This document shows, in pieces, positions 17,607 through 26,502 of a DNA stretch of 64,000 nucleotides (positions within the stretch are counted from its first letter, which is position 1; every line of letters begins with the position of its first letter). The stretch comes from CBDHFN01 sp965262605. Its GTDB lineage: Bacteria > Pseudomonadota > Alphaproteobacteria > JASGCL01. The DNA lies in assembly GCA_965262605.1 (NCBI GenBank), contig CBDHFN010000002.1, forward strand, positions 558,001 to 622,000, in the 5' to 3' direction. A model generated the notes under the pieces. It was not told where the DNA came from. It searched no databases and saw only the letters and a program-made list of their open reading frames with translations. Position numbers and translations under genes: made by a program.

Positions 17607-18800
17607 ATGAATATTCATGAATATCAAGCAAAATCATTACTTGCTAAATATGGGGTGGCTTTGTTAAAAGGGCAAGTTGCCTATACCGAAGCCGAAGCAA
17701 CCGCCGCCGCAGAACAATTGGGCGGGTCGGTTTGGGTGGTGAAATCGCAAATTCACGCGGGCGGGCGTGGCGCGGGACGATTTAAAAATTCTGATGGCAA
17801 AGGCGGCGTTCGTTTAGCCCGTTCCATAAGCGAAGTTAAAGACCATGCGAATGCCATGTTAGGCAAGGTTCTAATCACCAAGCAAACGGGCGAAGAAGGC
17901 AAGCAAGTTAATCGGCTTTATATTGAGCAAGGTTGCGAAATTGCCAAGGAATTATATTTTTCCATGGTGATTGACCGCGCGACAAGTTCGGTTTCCATCA
18001 TCGCTTCAACCGAAGGAGGCATGAGCATTGAGGATGTCGCCCATGATACGCCCGAGAAAATTTTAACCTTACAAATTAATCCCATCACTGGTATTTCGGA
18101 TTATCACGCCAGACAAGTAGCCTTTGCGCTTAATTGCCAAGGTAATGAGGTTAAATCATGTTCAAAATTTGTGCTAGCTTGCTATAAAGCCTTTGTGGCT
18201 TTGGACGCGGCGATGCTTGAAGTCAACCCCTTAGTCATTACCAAATCGGGCGAATTAATCGCGCTGGACGCGAAAATGAATTTTGATGATAATGCTTTAT
18301 ATCGCCACCCTGAAATCAGCGCGATGCTTGACCCGAACGAAGAAAACCCAATGGAACTTAAAGCCAAAGAGCATGAATTAAATTATATCCGCCTGCATGG
18401 CACGATTGGTTGCATGGTAAATGGCGCAGGTTTAGCGATGGCAACCATGGATATTATTCAACAAAAGGGTGGGTTTCCCGCAAATTTTCTTGATGTTGGT
18501 GGTGGCGCAACCGCCGAACGAGTGACCGAGGCTTTTAAGTTAATCTTGTCCGACCCGCATGTTGAAGGCGTGCTTGTCAATATTTTTGGGGGTATTATGC
18601 GATGCGATGTCATTGCCCAAGGCATTATTACCGCCGCAAGGGAAGTGGCAATTAATGTGCCCTTAGTCGTGCGTTTAGAAGGCACTAATGTTGAAAAAGG
18701 TAAAGAATTATTAGCAAATTCGGGATTGCCGATTATCACCGCCAATAATTTAGAAGAAGCTGCCATGAAAATTGTCGCAGCCGCGAAAAAAGGAGCTTAA
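17607..18800 (+). CDS. sucC: Succinate-CoA ligase, beta subunit
   Basis: SucC is the nucleotide- and metal-binding ATP-grasp subunit of succinyl-CoA synthetase, which makes ATP or GTP from succinyl-CoA in the TCA cycle. The 397-residue protein starts MNIHEYQAKSLLAKYGV and has VKSQIHAGGRGAGRF, the LEVNPLVIT and DAKMNFDDNA metal-site blocks, and NIFGGIMRCDVIA near the C terminus. It follows mdh and is followed one base later by sucD, whose ribosome binding site lies in the end of sucC. Confidence 0.97.
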   Translation: MNIHEYQAKSLLAKYGVALLKGQVAYTEAEATAAAEQLGGSVWVVKSQIHAGGRGAGRFKNSDGKGGVRLARSISEVKDHANAMLGKVLITKQTGEEGKQVNRLYIEQGCEIAKELYFSMVIDRATSSVSIIASTEGGMSIEDVAHDTPEKILTLQINPITGISDYHARQVAFALNCQGNEVKSCSKFVLACYKAFVALDAAMLEVNPLVITKSGELIALDAKMNFDDNALYRHPEISAMLDPNEENPMELKAKEHELNYIRLHGTIGCMVNGAGLAMATMDIIQQKGGFPANFLDVGGGATAERVTEAFKLILSDPHVEGVLVNIFGGIMRCDVIAQGIITAAREVAINVPLVVRLEGTNVEKGKELLANSGLPIITANNLEEAAMKIVAAAKKGA

Positions 18801-18801
18801 C

Positions 18802-19677
18802 ATGTCGGTTTTAATAAATAAAAATACCAAAGTCATTACCCAAGGATTCACGGGATCCCAAGGTAGTTTTCACGCCGAACAAGCCATTGCTTACGGCACA
18901 AAAATGGTCGGTGGCGTAACCCCGGGCAAAGGTGGCACAACCCATCTTGATTTACCGGTTTTTAACACGGTGCATGAAGCAGTCGCGAAAACTCATGCCG
19001 ATGCGTCAGTAATTTATGTGCCACCCGCCTTTGCTGCGGACGCAATTTTAGAAGCCATTGATGCCGAAGTGCCGTTAATTGTTTGTATTACCGAAGGCAT
19101 TCCGATTTTAGATATGGTGCGCGTTAAGGCGGCTTTAAAACAATCAAATTCGCGGTTAATTGGTCCCAATTGTCCGGGGGTTATCACGCCGGGCGAATGT
19201 AAAATCGGCATCATGCCCGGTCATATTCATCGCGCAGGTAAAGTCGGCATTGTGTCACGCTCGGGCACTTTAACATATGAAGCTGTCGCGCAAACAACGG
19301 CGGTTGGCTTGGGGCAATCAACTTGTATTGGCATTGGTGGCGACCCTGTTAATGGCACGAATTTTATTGATTGCCTTGATTTATTCTTACAAGACGACCA
19401 AACCGAAGCCATCATCATGATTGGCGAAATTGGTGGTTCCGCCGAAGAAGAAGCGTGCGAATTTTACACAAAATCAAAAATTAAAAAACCCATGGTTGGT
19501 TTTATTGCGGGCATTTCTGCACCAGCTGGCAAGCGCATGGGACATGCGGGTGCGATTGTATCGGGCGGCAAAGGCACGGCGGAATCTAAATTTGATGCGA
19601 TGCGCGCCGCGGGCGTTCATCTGGCGATGAGTCCATCAGCTTTGGGGACAACCATGTTAAACGCTTTAAAACGATAA
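18802..19677 (+). CDS. sucD: Succinate-CoA ligase, alpha subunit
   Basis: SucD binds CoA and carries the phosphohistidine of succinyl-CoA synthetase. The 291-residue protein begins MSVLINKNTKVITQGFTG, contains the CoA site GFTGSQGSFH, GPNCPGVITPGE, and the phosphorylated His in KRMGHAGAIVSGG (H248). A longer in-frame reading would start inside sucC; ATG 18802 with AAGGAG just upstream is preferred. The genes usually following in alphaproteobacteria (sucA, sucB) are not here; sucA is at 37-40 kb on the other strand. Confidence 0.97.
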   Translation: MSVLINKNTKVITQGFTGSQGSFHAEQAIAYGTKMVGGVTPGKGGTTHLDLPVFNTVHEAVAKTHADASVIYVPPAFAADAILEAIDAEVPLIVCITEGIPILDMVRVKAALKQSNSRLIGPNCPGVITPGECKIGIMPGHIHRAGKVGIVSRSGTLTYEAVAQTTAVGLGQSTCIGIGGDPVNGTNFIDCLDLFLQDDQTEAIIMIGEIGGSAEEEACEFYTKSKIKKPMVGFIAGISAPAGKRMGHAGAIVSGGKGTAESKFDAMRAAGVHLAMSPSALGTTMLNALKR

Positions 19678-19720
19678 AATTTGCCGATTTGCTAAGTCAA
19701 AATAACTTTAAGGATAAATA

Positions 19721-20821
19721 ATGCGCCATTATTTTGATTATAATGCCACGCGCCCCATCAGGGCAGAGGTTTGGCAAAAAAATCAAGCATATTATCAGCT
19801 TGCGGGCAATCCAAGCTCTATACACCAAGAGGGGCAATTCGCCCGTGGTATTATTGAATCCGCGCGCGATATTATTAAAAATTGCCTGCATGGTAATCAT
19901 TGTATTTTTACTTCATGCGCCTCAGAAGCGAATAATTTAGCAATAAATTTATTATCGGAGGATCGCGCAGTTTTGGCGTTAAGCACCGAACATCCCTCGG
20001 TATTAAACAACCCTAAAATCACGCAATTTATCCCCGTTGAAGCCAATGGCTTAGTTAATTTAGACAAATTTAAATTATTAGCCGCCGCTAATCCACGGGC
20101 TTTATTCATGATTCAATGGGCAAATAATGAAACTGGAATCATACAACCCATCAAGGAAATTGCGCAAATTATTCATCAGAACGGGGGAATTTTATGCACC
20201 GATGCCGTGCAAATTTTGGGCAAAATGCCGATGAATTGCGCCGAAGTTGGCGTGGATTATTGCGTAATTTCGGGGCATAAAATTGGGGCGGGGCATGGGG
20301 CGGCGGCTTTGGTTGGGCAAAGCGCCCCGAATGTAATGCCGTTAATTTGGGGTGGTGGGCAAGAATCTGGCTATCGCGCGGGCACGGAAAATTTTATCGC
20401 GATTGCTAATCTTGCCACTGCGGTTGAATTGGCTTGCGACGAAGCCAATAATATCCCCGACCATGTTCGGCGCGCTTGGCATCAAGAATTAGAAGCAAAT
20501 TTACGCGATTCTTGCCCAGATATTATGATTATTGGGCAAGAATCACCAAGATTACCCAATACAAGTTTAATAATTCACCCCCATAAAAACGGCACGGAAT
20601 TAGTCATTAAACTTGATTTAATGGGTTTTGCTGTGTCAAGTGGTTCGGCTTGTTCTTCGGGTTCGGTAAAAAAATCAGCAACTTTAAGCGCTATGAATAT
20701 CGCCAATGCCAGCAATAGCATCAGAATTTCCAGCGCGGGCGCGATAAAAGGTGATTTAAAACCCCAAGATTTTCAAGACTTAGCAAGAGCCATAAAAAAA
20801 ATATGGGCATTTGTAAAATAA
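19721..20821 (+). CDS. Cysteine desulfurase, NifS/IscS family
   Basis: This 366-residue PLP enzyme removes sulfur from cysteine for Fe-S clusters or tRNA thiolation. The start YFDYNATRPIR, NPSSIHQEG, His91 and Asp161, and the PLP-lysine in SGHKIGAGHG (K187) are all visible. The mobile active-site Cys lies in SSGSACSSGS (C311). The short loop and size resemble class I (NifS/IscS-like) enzymes. No iscU, iscA or iscR is adjacent, so which sulfur pathway it serves cannot be told. It sits alone between sucD and rne. Confidence 0.88.
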   Translation: MRHYFDYNATRPIRAEVWQKNQAYYQLAGNPSSIHQEGQFARGIIESARDIIKNCLHGNHCIFTSCASEANNLAINLLSEDRAVLALSTEHPSVLNNPKITQFIPVEANGLVNLDKFKLLAAANPRALFMIQWANNETGIIQPIKEIAQIIHQNGGILCTDAVQILGKMPMNCAEVGVDYCVISGHKIGAGHGAAALVGQSAPNVMPLIWGGGQESGYRAGTENFIAIANLATAVELACDEANNIPDHVRRAWHQELEANLRDSCPDIMIIGQESPRLPNTSLIIHPHKNGTELVIKLDLMGFAVSSGSACSSGSVKKSATLSAMNIANASNSIRISSAGAIKGDLKPQDFQDLARAIKKIWAFVK

Positions 20822-21010
20822 CTCTTGAATTTGCTGTAAAAATCTATATTGAATAAACAAGTTATTGGGCAGTTAATTCGTAAGACCTGAAAAATAAACC
20901 ATATCTAGGGCATGTATAATATTTTCTAATTATTACCGCCTTATTTAATATACAAACTTTTTGAATTTAAGGTTTATCCTTGATTCACTTTCACGCACGG
21001 AGAAAAAATT

Positions 21011-23650
21011 ATGTCAGTTAGATTATTAATAGACGCAGCCCATAAAGAACAAGTAAGAATGGCAGTCATAGACGGCAATCGCTTAGATGAATATGATCAA
21101 GTTATTACCGATAAAGCACCGATTAAGGGCAATATTTATTTAGGGAAAATCACCCGCGTAGAGGCTTCTTTGCAAGCCGCATTCGTGGATTATGGCTCAA
21201 ATCGCCATGGTTTTTTATCATTTGCCGAAATTCACCCCGATTATTATAAAATCCCCATTGCCGATAAAGAAGCCTTATTAGCCGAAGAAGAAATGGCGAT
21301 TGATGATTATGAAGATGATGAAGAATTTGACACTGACGGCGAAGAAAATGATTCGCGCCGTGCCAATAACGATGATGACCAACGCGCCAGACGCAAACAT
21401 TATTCGCAAATGCGCAATCGCTATAAGATTCAAGAAGTTATTAAAAAAGGGCAAATTGTCTTAGTGCAAGCAGTTAAGGAAGAACGGGGCTTAAAAGGCG
21501 CTGCTTTAACAACTTATATTTCAATTGCTGGGCGATATTGCGTGCTGATGCCCAATACAACCAGAGGCGGCGGGGTTTCGCGCAAAATTCAAAATGTTAA
21601 AGATCGCCGCAGATTACGCGATATTGTCGCTAATTTAGATGTTCCCAAAGGCATGGGCGTAATTTTACGCACAGCAGGCGCGGAACGAAGCGAATCCGAT
21701 ATTCAACGCGATTTTGATTATGTCAGCAATCTTTGGGACGAAATTCGCGAATTAATTTTAGCCGCGCACGCGCCCGCCTTAATTAATCAAGAAAGCAATT
21801 TAGTCAAACGGGCGATTCGTGATTATTATCGTTCGGATATTGATGAAATTATCGTTGAAGGCGAAGAAGCATATGAACAAGCATATAGCACGCTTAAAGC
21901 CTTAATCCCAAGCCATATCAAAAAAATCAGGCTTTATGAAAATCCTGATAAAATTCCATCATTTACTTATTATGGCGTGGAAAAACAAATTGTTGATATG
22001 ACGAATAATCAAGTGCAACTGAAAGGTGGCGGATTTATCGTTATTAATCAAACCGAAGCATTAGTTGCCATTGATATAAATTCTGGGCGCGCCACGCGTG
22101 AGAGACATATAGAAGAAACTGCGTTTAAAACGAATGCCGAAGCCGCCGAAGAAGTTGCAAGACAAATTCGGCTTCGCGATTTAGCGGGTTTAATTGTTGT
22201 TGATTTTATTGATATGCTTGACAAAAGCAATATTCGCAAAATTGAAAATCGCTTACGCGATTGCTTAAAACGCGACCGTGCCCGTATCCAAGTCGGTTAT
22301 ATTTCTGGGTTTGGTTTATTGGAAATGTCGCGCCAAAGATTAAGGCAATCTATGGTAGAATCCATGGGCACCCGATGCTTGCATTGCCATGGCACAGGCA
22401 TCACGATTTCTTTGGAAACAGTGTGCATGAATTTAATTCGTGAAGTGCAAAATGTCGCGGGATATTATGGCGCGGGCGAAATTAAAATTCAAACGGGCAC
22501 GGAATTAACCGCCTATTTATTATCAAATTACCGCGATAAAATAAGCCAATTAGCGATTGATTTTGATTTAGATTTTATTTTTGATTCCTTGCCCGAAGGC
22601 AAAAGTGAAAAATTTATCGTGATTCATGCCCTTGATGATGGTAAATCGCCGCGAAGCGATGATAATCATAAGCATCACCAACATGCTGAAGATGTTAAAT
22701 CAGACAAACGCAATTCGCGCCATAATCGCCATAGGCGCGATGATGACGATGGTTATGATGCCGATGAAACCACAGAATCAAGAAGCGATTCAAGACGCGA
22801 ATCACGCAATGATTCAAGATATGATTCAAAAGACAGAAATAACCGCAATCGCCACAACCAAAACCGCGAGCAAAACCGCGAGCAAAACCGCGATAATTAT
22901 CGCCCCAAACGCCAAGATGATGATTTTGCCGAAGGCGATGAAATGCTTGATAATTCGGGGGATTCGGGCGAATATCGCCAAGATTCCAGCCGTGATAATC
23001 GCTATGATAATCGCCGCAATAAACCGCACCGTAGCAACCAAAATCGCCCACAACGCACCGATGATGATTATGCGCCCTTCAATGATGATAACCAAGAAAA
23101 TCAGCATGAAACCCGTAATGCAAGTCGCGAAACCCGCGGTGATTTAAATCGCGAAACCCGTGGTGATTTGAATCGCGATAACCGCCGTAATAAACCCCCA
23201 CGCAACCGCGATAATCGCCCACAAATAAGCGATGATGATTATGATGCCCCCATTAGCAACGATGATTTCATGGAACCAGCCATTAAATCGTCCCATGCAA
23301 AACCCGCAAAAATAAGCCAACATCGCCCAAAAACCCGCGAATTTGCTGAACCAGCTGATGCGCCAAAATCAAAGTCGGTGCTTAATAATGAATTTTCGGT
23401 TGATGATATTGATATAATTGCGGCACCTAATGGCAAAGCACCTAAACCGGCAAAACCCGATGCCATCACGCAAGATGAGAAACCCGCGCCCAAAAAACGC
23501 GGCAGAAAACCAAAATCGGCGTTGCAAAATACGGAAATAACGGCAAATAATTCGCCGACAAATTCTTCCGCTATCAGCAATGAATTTGCCAGCGAAGATG
23601 ATATTCCCGTGCCACAAACCCGTAAAAAATTAAAAATAAATTGGCAATAA
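21011..23650 (+). CDS. rne: Ribonuclease E
   Basis: RNase E cuts single-stranded RNA and starts mRNA decay and rRNA/tRNA maturation. The catalytic half has an N-terminal S1 domain (residues about 35-175) interrupted by a very acidic insertion at 92-125. The DNase I-like core includes ALVAIDINSGR near 350, IVVDFIDM near 395 with the catalytic aspartates, and the Zn-link CLHCHGTG near 456. From about residue 545 to the end (879) the protein is low complexity, rich in Asn, Asp, Arg and His, and surely disordered; alphaproteobacterial RNase E uses such tails to hold degradosome partners. An upstream gap of 189 bases may contain the 5' UTR through which RNase E often controls itself. Confidence 0.95.
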   Translation: MSVRLLIDAAHKEQVRMAVIDGNRLDEYDQVITDKAPIKGNIYLGKITRVEASLQAAFVDYGSNRHGFLSFAEIHPDYYKIPIADKEALLAEEEMAIDDYEDDEEFDTDGEENDSRRANNDDDQRARRKHYSQMRNRYKIQEVIKKGQIVLVQAVKEERGLKGAALTTYISIAGRYCVLMPNTTRGGGVSRKIQNVKDRRRLRDIVANLDVPKGMGVILRTAGAERSESDIQRDFDYVSNLWDEIRELILAAHAPALINQESNLVKRAIRDYYRSDIDEIIVEGEEAYEQAYSTLKALIPSHIKKIRLYENPDKIPSFTYYGVEKQIVDMTNNQVQLKGGGFIVINQTEALVAIDINSGRATRERHIEETAFKTNAEAAEEVARQIRLRDLAGLIVVDFIDMLDKSNIRKIENRLRDCLKRDRARIQVGYISGFGLLEMSRQRLRQSMVESMGTRCLHCHGTGITISLETVCMNLIREVQNVAGYYGAGEIKIQTGTELTAYLLSNYRDKISQLAIDFDLDFIFDSLPEGKSEKFIVIHALDDGKSPRSDDNHKHHQHAEDVKSDKRNSRHNRHRRDDDDGYDADETTESRSDSRRESRNDSRYDSKDRNNRNRHNQNREQNREQNRDNYRPKRQDDDFAEGDEMLDNSGDSGEYRQDSSRDNRYDNRRNKPHRSNQNRPQRTDDDYAPFNDDNQENQHETRNASRETRGDLNRETRGDLNRDNRRNKPPRNRDNRPQISDDDYDAPISNDDFMEPAIKSSHAKPAKISQHRPKTREFAEPADAPKSKSVLNNEFSVDDIDIIAAPNGKAPKPAKPDAITQDEKPAPKKRGRKPKSALQNTEITANNSPTNSSAISNEFASEDDIPVPQTRKKLKINWQ
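22780..23220 (+). repeat. Low-complexity repeats coding the RNase E tail
   Basis: Short in-frame direct repeats expand Asn/Arg/Asp/Glu-rich peptide units, for example REQN three times near 22865-22890 and ETRGDLNR twice near 23132-23180. Third positions partly differ between copies, so the repeats are not all recent. They sit inside the disordered tail of rne. Confidence 0.7.
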
Positions 23651-23652
23651 CC

Positions 23653-25008
23653 ATGGATAAATATCAAGAAATCAGCAAAAAATCAGAATTAATAGAATAT
23701 ATTGAATCTGGTTGCAAACCGAAATCGGCTTGGCGAATCGGCACGGAACATGAAAAATTCCTTTACACCGAAGGCGATCATAAGCGGGTTGCATATTTTG
23801 GCGATAATGGCATTCAAGAATTATTGCTTAAAATGCAGGCGCGCACTAATTGGACACCGATGAACGAGGGCGATTATATCATCGGCTTATCGGGACCCAA
23901 TGGCGATAGTATTACTTTGGAACCCGGCGGACAATTTGAATTATCGGGCGCGCCGTTGCATAATTTGCATGAAACCTGTTCGGAAACTTCCAATCATTTG
24001 CATTTAATGTTAGATCTGTGCAAAACCATGGGGATTAAAATGTTTGGTTTGGGGCACGACCCCTTATATGAACCAGACGATATTGAATGGATGCCCAAAG
24101 GCAGATACCGCATTATGCGCCGATATATGCCGACAAAGGGAAAACGGGGCACTGAAATGATGACCATGACTTGCACCGTGCAAGTTAATTTAGATTACGC
24201 ATCGGAAGCCGATATGGTGAAGAAATTTCGCACATCATTGGCATTGCAACCGATAATTTCGGCGTTATTTGCCAATTCACCCATCATGAAGGGCAAAGTA
24301 ACTGGCTTTCAAACTGAACGATGCGCCGTATGGCAAGATACCGACCCCGACAGGACTGGATTTCCCTCGTGCGTATTTGAAGATGGTTTTGGTTTTGAGC
24401 GTTGGACCGATTATTTATTATCCGTGCCGATGTATTTTGTTTATGACCATGGCGAATATTTGGACGCAACGGGCAATTATTTTGGCGATTTTTTAAGCGG
24501 CAACATCAAAAAATTTGCGAATCGCCCAGCAATTTTGAAAGATTGGGACGATCATTTAACGGTGGCTTTTACCGAAGTGCGCTTAAAACGCTATTTAGAA
24601 ATGCGCGGGGCGGATGCGGGGTCTTGGGGGCATTTATGCGCCTTACCCGCGATATTTACGGGACTTTTATATGATACAGAAGCCCTTGATGCGGCGCATG
24701 ATATTATGAAAAATTGGCAGTTAAACGAAATGATAGCTTTATCAAGAAATGTGCCGAAAACTGGTTTGCGCACGGAATTTCGCCATCTGAAAGTTTTGGA
24801 TATTGCCAAGGAAGTGGTTAAAATCGCGGAACATGGCTTAAATAAACGCGCCAAAGATTCTATAGTCGGGCATAAAGAGGCGAATTTCTTGGCACCCTTA
24901 GTTGACATCGTGGAATCGGGTTTATCGCCCGCCGACAGATTATTGGCAAGTTTAAACGGCGAACATAAAGGTAATTTACAATCCTTAATTAAGAGCCTAA
25001 GTTATTAA
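23653..25008 (+). CDS. gshA: Glutamate-cysteine ligase, plant/alphaproteobacterial type
   Basis: The enzyme makes gamma-glutamylcysteine, the first step to glutathione. Its 451 residues include WRIGTEHEKF near the start, GLSGPNGDSITLEPGGQFELSG, the MPTKGKRG and MTCTVQVNLDY blocks and LRTEFRHLKVLDIAKEV, all typical of the plant-type family (GCS2-related). ATG 23653 is only three bases after the rne stop and has no good ribosome binding site, suggesting coupling. Its 3' end overlaps the convergent nucleosidase-like gene by 20 bases. Confidence 0.93.
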   Translation: MDKYQEISKKSELIEYIESGCKPKSAWRIGTEHEKFLYTEGDHKRVAYFGDNGIQELLLKMQARTNWTPMNEGDYIIGLSGPNGDSITLEPGGQFELSGAPLHNLHETCSETSNHLHLMLDLCKTMGIKMFGLGHDPLYEPDDIEWMPKGRYRIMRRYMPTKGKRGTEMMTMTCTVQVNLDYASEADMVKKFRTSLALQPIISALFANSPIMKGKVTGFQTERCAVWQDTDPDRTGFPSCVFEDGFGFERWTDYLLSVPMYFVYDHGEYLDATGNYFGDFLSGNIKKFANRPAILKDWDDHLTVAFTEVRLKRYLEMRGADAGSWGHLCALPAIFTGLLYDTEALDAAHDIMKNWQLNEMIALSRNVPKTGLRTEFRHLKVLDIAKEVVKIAEHGLNKRAKDSIVGHKEANFLAPLVDIVESGLSPADRLLASLNGEHKGNLQSLIKSLSY

Positions 25009-25777
25009 AAATATACTCGGTTGCGTGGGCAATATCCTTGGTTAATTGCCCGAAATCTGCTAAATTATCGGTTTTGACATTGACTATATCAGAAATTGCT
25101 TTGACTAAGATAAATTGAATATTTTTTTGTGATTGGCATGCGATAATGGCTTGGCTATAAGCAAATGCCTCCATATCAAACAACATAAGCATATTGGAAT
25201 CCTCATTATGCAATTCTTGCCAAAAGGGCGAATTTTTGAAAACTTGCGAATAGCCGTGAAAATCACCATTATCATGATGATTTTTGGTGAAAATATTGCA
25301 ACCTGAAAAAATTTTTGGTTGCTTAAATCGCATTTTTTCACAATCATTGCCCAAAAACCATTGATTATCGCCATTATATATTCTAAATTTGGTAATTTGA
25401 GCTGAATTTATGGCGTAATAATGATTATTAATATCTTTGATAGATCCTGATTGTTTTTCGGCTTCGGTTAATAAATGCGCATCTATGGCATCTTCAAATG
25501 GCTCAAAACAAATTGTTCTGTCATATATCATAAAATCATCGGCGATTATCGCAGTTTTGCCCAAAAATTTTGCAATATTTGCGCCAACTATGCCGACATT
25601 TATCACAATAATATCTTGGGCGGGCATGGTTAAAATCGCCTTGGTCAATCCCACACCCGCAAGATTTGCCCCCATGCCCGTGCGAATAATGGTGATGTTT
25701 GGGTGATGAATTATCTTGGCGGGTAATGCGCTGATTTCGGCATTGGTGGCGGCAACAATGATAATATGCTTGTTCAT
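24989..25777 (-). CDS. Nucleoside phosphorylase/nucleosidase-fold protein
   Basis: The 262-residue protein belongs to the purine nucleoside phosphorylase/MTA-SAH nucleosidase superfamily. Visible marks are IIIVAATNAEISAL at the start, INVGIVGAN, the purine/ribose-site motif FDMEAFAYSQ and VKAISD near the C terminus. It could act on methylthioadenosine, S-adenosylhomocysteine, futalosine or another nucleoside; no motif seen decides this. Its ATG overlaps the stop of the upstream hisH-like gene (ATGA), so the two are translationally coupled. Sequence is more AT-rich and divergent than housekeeping neighbours. Confidence 0.75.
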   Translation of the reverse strand: MNKHIIIVAATNAEISALPAKIIHHPNITIIRTGMGANLAGVGLTKAILTMPAQDIIVINVGIVGANIAKFLGKTAIIADDFMIYDRTICFEPFEDAIDAHLLTEAEKQSGSIKDINNHYYAINSAQITKFRIYNGDNQWFLGNDCEKMRFKQPKIFSGCNIFTKNHHDNGDFHGYSQVFKNSPFWQELHNEDSNMLMLFDMEAFAYSQAIIACQSQKNIQFILVKAISDIVNVKTDNLADFGQLTKDIAHATEYIFNNLGS

Positions 25778-26385
25778 AATGCGATGAAAGCCTTCATTAA
25801 TTCCATGCCATATTGATGGCTTTTTTCGGGGTGAAATTGCACGCCATAAATATTATCCTTAAAAATTGCGCAAGCAAAACCAATACCATATTGGCATTTT
25901 GCTAAAATATTCGCATCATCAGCGCAACTTGCGTAATAGCTATGCACGAAGTAAAATCGCCGTTCTTGATTAGTTTGCGGCAATAAGCGATTGGCAAATT
26001 GCGGATAAACCAAATTCCAACCCATATGGGGAATTTTTTTATGATATTCCTTAGGAAAGTTAAATTTCAGATTCGTGCCTTTTATTAATCCCAAGCCTTT
26101 TTCAACGCCCTCTTCGGACGATTCCAATAACATTTGCATGCCCACGCAAATACCTAATAATTTCGCGCCATTATTGATGGCTTGACGAATCGGCGATTCC
26201 ATATTTTTTGCCCGAAAACTTGCCATGCAATGATCAAAATGCCCAACCCCGGGCAAAATAATTTTATCGGCTTTGGCAATATTTTCGGGGTTATTCTCCA
26301 CAATAGGATTCGCCCCAACGCGCCTTAATATATTGGCGATTGAGCCAATATTACCGCAACCATAATCACAAATTACTATATTCAT
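25774..26385 (-). CDS. hisH: HisH-like glutamine amidotransferase
   Basis: A 203-residue class I glutamine amidotransferase resembling the HisH glutaminase of imidazole-glycerol-phosphate synthase. Motifs include CDYGCGNIGSI, IILPGVGHFDHCM, the nucleophile elbow LGICVGMQML (Cys about 80), YFVHSYYA, and the catalytic His-Glu in GVQFHPEKS. The ATG at 26385 is preferred over the adjacent GTG at 26388. No hisF, hisA or other his genes are near. Isolated HisH paralogues also occur in surface-sugar loci with an amidotransferase partner; here the only partner is the coupled nucleosidase-like gene. Histidine synthesis remains possible if HisF is elsewhere. Confidence 0.85.
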   Translation of the reverse strand: MNIVICDYGCGNIGSIANILRRVGANPIVENNPENIAKADKIILPGVGHFDHCMASFRAKNMESPIRQAINNGAKLLGICVGMQMLLESSEEGVEKGLGLIKGTNLKFNFPKEYHKKIPHMGWNLVYPQFANRLLPQTNQERRFYFVHSYYASCADDANILAKCQYGIGFACAIFKDNIYGVQFHPEKSHQYGMELMKAFIAL

Positions 26386-26502
26386 CACTTTTATATATCA
26401 TAATATCAATAATTATCAATTAAAATTATTTATTAAGTTTATAGTATTTTTTAAGCTATAAATGATAAATTTAGTATATTATCGGTTTAATGGAGGAAAA
26501 AA

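Noticed and set aside
22626..23147. Second open frame inside the rne tail (Met/Ile-rich)
   Set aside because: A by-product of the low-complexity repeats read in another frame; no start signal.
22860..23180. CRISPR-like short repeats
   Set aside because: They are in-frame coding repeats of the RNase E tail.
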